Part shown: positions 5,999-8,241 of the stretch, in pieces
Numbering within the stretch: position 1 is the first letter of the stretch
Layout: the number at the start of each line of letters is the position of its first letter
From: Chloroflexota bacterium
GTDB taxonomy: Bacteria > Chloroflexota > Dehalococcoidia > UBA2979
DNA length: 8,241 bases
Assembly: GCA_009843585.1 (NCBI GenBank)
Contig: VYDC01000091.1
Location: 1 to 8,241, forward strand
Direction of reading: 5' to 3'
Position numbers and translations under genes: made by a program
The notes under the pieces: generated by a model
Seen by the model: only the letters and a program-made list of their open reading frames with translations
Databases searched by the model: none
What the model was told of the DNA's origin: nothing

Positions 5999-7384
5999 TC
6001 AGCCGGCGAGCAGCGGGCGCAGCTCGCGGACGTCGCCGAGCGCCTCCAGCTCCCCCACAGCCGCGACCAGCGCCCCGGAGCGCCCGGCGCCCAGCACCGG
6101 CTCCAGCAGATCGCGTGCCTTCGCCTCCACCTCCCCGCGCGTCATCGGGTCGTCGGCGGTGCCGCGCACGGCGCGCGTGCGGTGCGCGAGGCGGCGGCCG
6201 TCGGTGGTCTCCACCTCCACGATCGCCTGCCGCCTCGGCCGGGCGGCCCCGAGCTCCCGGTCGTGGACGAGCGTCAGCCGCTCGCGCAGCGCCTGAACGG
6301 CCGGATCGCGCATGCGCTCGTAGTCGTGCGCCGAGGCGAAGCCGAGATCGCCGTCCAGCAGCATCACCGCCACGAGGTGCTGCGCGTTGATGTCCGGCAT
6401 CGAGCGGTCGTCGACGACGTGCGCCTCGATGTCGGGCAGGCGCACCCGGACGCGCGCGATGACCTCGGGCGAGAGCGCGTGCTCCGCGCGCAGCCGCTGC
6501 GCGGAGTCGAGCGCCGCCTGGATCGGGGAGCCGACCGGCCACTTCTTGATGTTGGCGTGGAGGATCTCGTAGCGGCTGCCGAGCTCGCGCGTGAGGATCT
6601 CCGGCTCCGGGCTCTCCGAGAACGCCTCGAAGAAGTTGCGGGGCCCGGAGAGCACGTCGTCGACGCCGGTGAACCCGAACGCCACGAGGGAGGCGGCGAG
6701 CACGCCGCGGCTCGCCGGCATCGCGCCGAAGTGGAACGCCTTCTCGATGTGCTCCTCGTCGCGCGCCCAGCAGGTGATGCCGGCCGCCTGCTGCGCGGCG
6801 TAGGAGAGCAGCCAGCGGCTGCGCGTCGCGTCGAGGCCGGCGAGCGCGCCCGCGGCCGCGGCGGCGCCGAGGAGGCCGCCAAAGGCGTGGGTGGAGTGTC
6901 CCGCCCCGTAGAGCTCGTCGCGGCCGAGCGACATCGTGCTGCGGGCGCAGAGCTCGTAGCCGAGCACGACCGCGCGGAGGAGCTCCGCGCCGGAGCGCCC
7001 CTCCCTCTCCGCCATCGCGAGCGCGGCGGGGACGACGGCGCAGCCGGGGTGCGTGAAGGAGGGGGCGTGCGAGTCGTCGGTCTCGTCGGCGTGCCCGGTC
7101 ATGCCGTTCGCGAAGGCGGCGAGCTCGGCCGGGGCGAGGAGCGAGGTCCCCGCGATGCTCGCCTCGGGCCGCCCTCCCTGCCGGCTCGCGTAGGCGATGC
7201 CCAGCTCGCCGGGCCGCAGCCGCGAGCCGGAGACCATCGCGGCGAGCGTGTCCAGCGTGTGGTGCTTCGCCTTCTCGGCGACCTCGGCGGGGAGCGGGCG
7301 CTCGCAGGTACCGGCGATCCACGCGGCGAGATCCCGCATGACGTCGCTGACGGCGCTGTCGTCGGTCCCCACGCGGGCCCCCAT
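5999..7384 (-). CDS. MmgE/PrpD family protein (2-methylcitrate dehydratase-like fold)
   Basis: A 461-residue member of the MmgE/PrpD family, which includes 2-methylcitrate dehydratase and cis-aconitate decarboxylase. Full family length. Features in order: LPAEVAEKAKHHTLDTLAAM (31-50); GMTGHADETDDSHAPSFTHPG (94-114), matching the family GxxxHxxDxDD..HPG block with His98, Asp103, Asp104 and His112; GAGHSTHAFGGLLGAAAAAG (160-179) with His163 and His166; EKAFHFGAMPASRGVLAA (214-231) with Lys215 and His218; FGFTGVDDVLSG (236-247); and IKKWPVGSPIQAALD (279-293). In this last block many members carry Cys and His where this one has Gly and Gln289. It therefore belongs to a divergent subgroup and its substrate is not predictable; I do not call it prpD. 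No methylcitrate synthase or lyase lies nearby. The start is uncertain: the ATG at 7384 has only a GGCGG-type site within a palindrome, while GTG at codon 5 and ATG at codon 16 are alternatives. It is probably co-transcribed with the barrel gene 42 nt upstream. Confidence 0.9.
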   Translation of the reverse strand: MGARVGTDDSAVSDVMRDLAAWIAGTCERPLPAEVAEKAKHHTLDTLAAMVSGSRLRPGELGIAYASRQGGRPEASIAGTSLLAPAELAAFANGMTGHADETDDSHAPSFTHPGCAVVPAALAMAEREGRSGAELLRAVVLGYELCARSTMSLGRDELYGAGHSTHAFGGLLGAAAAAGALAGLDATRSRWLLSYAAQQAAGITCWARDEEHIEKAFHFGAMPASRGVLAASLVAFGFTGVDDVLSGPRNFFEAFSESPEPEILTRELGSRYEILHANIKKWPVGSPIQAALDSAQRLRAEHALSPEVIARVRVRLPDIEAHVVDDRSMPDINAQHLVAVMLLDGDLGFASAHDYERMRDPAVQALRERLTLVHDRELGAARPRRQAIVEVETTDGRRLAHRTRAVRGTADDPMTRGEVEAKARDLLEPVLGAGRSGALVAAVGELEALGDVRELRPLLAG

Positions 7385-7426
7385 CCGCCGCGCGGCGGAG
7401 CCTACACGCCCCGGCGTGCGGCGTCC
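7385..7426. repeat. Two adjacent inverted repeats in the gap before the MmgE/PrpD gene
   Basis: This 42-nt gap holds a perfect 14-nt palindrome CCGCCGCGCGGCGG (7385-7398) directly against the MmgE/PrpD ATG. A second inverted repeat CACGCC-CC-GGCGTG lies at 7405-7418. Together they occupy most of the space between the two genes and leave no classical Shine-Dalgarno. They could dampen read-through or translation, or simply reflect base composition. Confidence 0.35.
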
Positions 7427-8241
7427 CTACTGGTAGATGATCAGGGCGGGCGGGGGGTCGAGGGCCTGCACCTCCTCCGGCGTCATGAGCGGCTCGTCGT
7501 GGAGGAAGAAGAGCTTGAGGGCGGGGCGCTCCGCGTACGCGGCGAGCGCGTAGAGCCGGTACCCGACGAGCTTCTCGGGGGGAGAGCCGTAGCCGTCCAT
7601 GTCGATCACGATCTCGACCTCGGGGTGATCGGCGTAGCCGGAGGCGGCCCCGGGGAGCATCCACCCCAGGAACTGGTGCAGGACCAGCAGCTTCGGGGGG
7701 ATCTCCTGCTCGCGCACCACCGCAGCGAGGTAGGCCTGCACCTGGTCGACGGTGTCCGCCCGGATGCGCCCGATCGCCGCGCCGGGGCGTCCCAGGCCGC
7801 GCGTCGCGAACTCGGGGTCGAGGGCGACGTGCACGTGCGGCTCCAGGAGAAACTCCTCGAGCGCCCTGACCTCCTCCAGAGCATCCGACCAGCCCACCTG
7901 CACGTCGAGGAAGATGAGCTGCCCGCGCTCCTCCGCGAGGCGGACCCAGGCGCGCACGCGATCGCCCGGCAGGCGCCGGAGGTGGAGACCGTCCGGGCCG
8001 GGCGTGGAGGTGGCGACGCCGGTGATCAGGTGGAGCGCCGGGATCACGTCGCGCTCGCCGTTGAGCTCGTCGTAGGCGGCCGCCAGCGCGGCGACGCCCT
8101 CCGCCGCCGCCTCCGGCGCGCCGGCCCCGAGGATCCCCATCGCAGGGACGTTCGGGTGACCGTAGTAGGAGACGACCTGCGCCCGCTCGAGCACCGACGC
8201 GCCCGAGCCCGCGACCGCCGGCGCCGGCTCCGGCGCGGGCG
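7427..8241 (-). CDS. Unrecognised TIM-barrel-like protein, probably exported (5' end outside window)
   Basis: I do not recognise a named family. The frame is open to the right edge, giving about 270 visible codons with the beginning missing. A GTG at 8194 has no ribosome site, and the codons before it read PAPEPAPAVAGSGAS, a Pro/Ala-rich linker typical after a signal peptide or lipobox. The true start is therefore probably outside the window. Counting from that GTG, eight hydrophobic strands alternate with helices: VVSYYGHP (7-14), IPALHLITGV (51-60), LIFLDVQVGW (93-102), VHVALDPEF (121-129), KLLVLHQF (168-175), EIVIDMDGYG (194-203), LKLFFLHDEPL (226-236) and ALIIYQ (250-255). This suggests a (beta/alpha)8 barrel. 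Polar residues sit at strand ends (His13, His55, Asp97, Asp126, Glu128, His173, Asp198, Asp200, Asp233, Glu234), as in hydrolases. A glycosidase-like or other hydrolytic activity is possible but unproven. The stop lies 42 nt before the MmgE/PrpD gene, so the two are probably in one transcription unit. Confidence 0.8.
   Translation of the reverse strand, partial: PAPEPAPAVAGSGASVLERAQVVSYYGHPNVPAMGILGAGAPEAAAEGVAALAAAYDELNGERDVIPALHLITGVATSTPGPDGLHLRRLPGDRVRAWVRLAEERGQLIFLDVQVGWSDALEEVRALEEFLLEPHVHVALDPEFATRGLGRPGAAIGRIRADTVDQVQAYLAAVVREQEIPPKLLVLHQFLGWMLPGAASGYADHPEVEIVIDMDGYGSPPEKLVGYRLYALAAYAERPALKLFFLHDEPLMTPEEVQALDPPPALIIYQ

Noticed and set aside
7385..7398. 14-nt palindrome as a recombination or attachment site
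   Set aside because: No second copy, integrase or mobile gene is visible, and CG-only palindromes of this size are unremarkable in such GC-rich DNA.
5940..7664. 574-codon minus-strand frame across the MmgE/PrpD gene and its upstream neighbour
   Set aside because: It is an out-of-frame shadow: the translation is Arg/Ala/Gly-rich without motifs, while the 461-residue frame carries full MmgE/PrpD motifs.
7427..8194. Complete 255-residue gene starting at the GTG at 8194
   Set aside because: No ribosome site precedes that GTG, and the frame stays open to the window edge through a Pro/Ala-rich linker, so the gene is more likely truncated by the window.

Overview
This is an 8.2-kb chromosomal-looking window from a very GC-rich bacterium. 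Nearly every third codon position is G or C, GTG starts occur, and most starts have clear Shine-Dalgarno sites. The gene content is an acyl-CoA dehydrogenase, an MmgE/PrpD protein, a GYD-domain protein and family-5 solute-binding proteins. This fits a soil or sediment heterotroph such as a Thermoleophilia-like actinobacterium, a Chloroflexota member or a Rokubacteria-like lineage. The window alone does not decide between them. I see no tRNA, rRNA, CRISPR array, IS element or prophage gene.

Left block (minus strand, 4180 down to 114): a GNAT N-acetyltransferase overlaps a small cupin gene by ATGA. After a 97-nt gap come two tandem, divergent paralogues of the family-5 (peptide/nickel/oligopeptide-type) solute-binding fold, separated by 1 nt. 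Both paralogues begin at or close to the mature solute-binding domain. Neither has a visible signal peptide or lipobox, and no permease or ATPase gene is present in the window. They are the oddest part of this block.

Middle (plus strand, 4277-5482): one complete acyl-CoA dehydrogenase is transcribed divergently from the GNAT gene across a 96-bp region. That region contains an imperfect dyad overlapping a -10-like box. The dehydrogenase lacks the glutamate of the medium-chain type but has a Glu at the helix-G position used by isovaleryl-CoA and long-chain acyl-CoA dehydrogenases. A long GC-rich hairpin separates it from the convergent GYD gene.

Right block (minus strand, 8241 down to 5557): first comes a 5'-truncated gene for a probably exported, unrecognised protein whose visible part reads as eight beta/alpha units (TIM-barrel-like). 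An MmgE/PrpD family protein follows after 42 nt, probably in the same transcription unit. Next is a short GYD-domain protein with its own plausible -35/-10 promoter. The block ends at the shared hairpin.

The genes do not form a recognisable named pathway. The acyl-CoA dehydrogenase and MmgE/PrpD protein point to acyl-CoA or organic-acid catabolism. The two parts most worth following up are the signal-less solute-binding pair and the unrecognised barrel protein.
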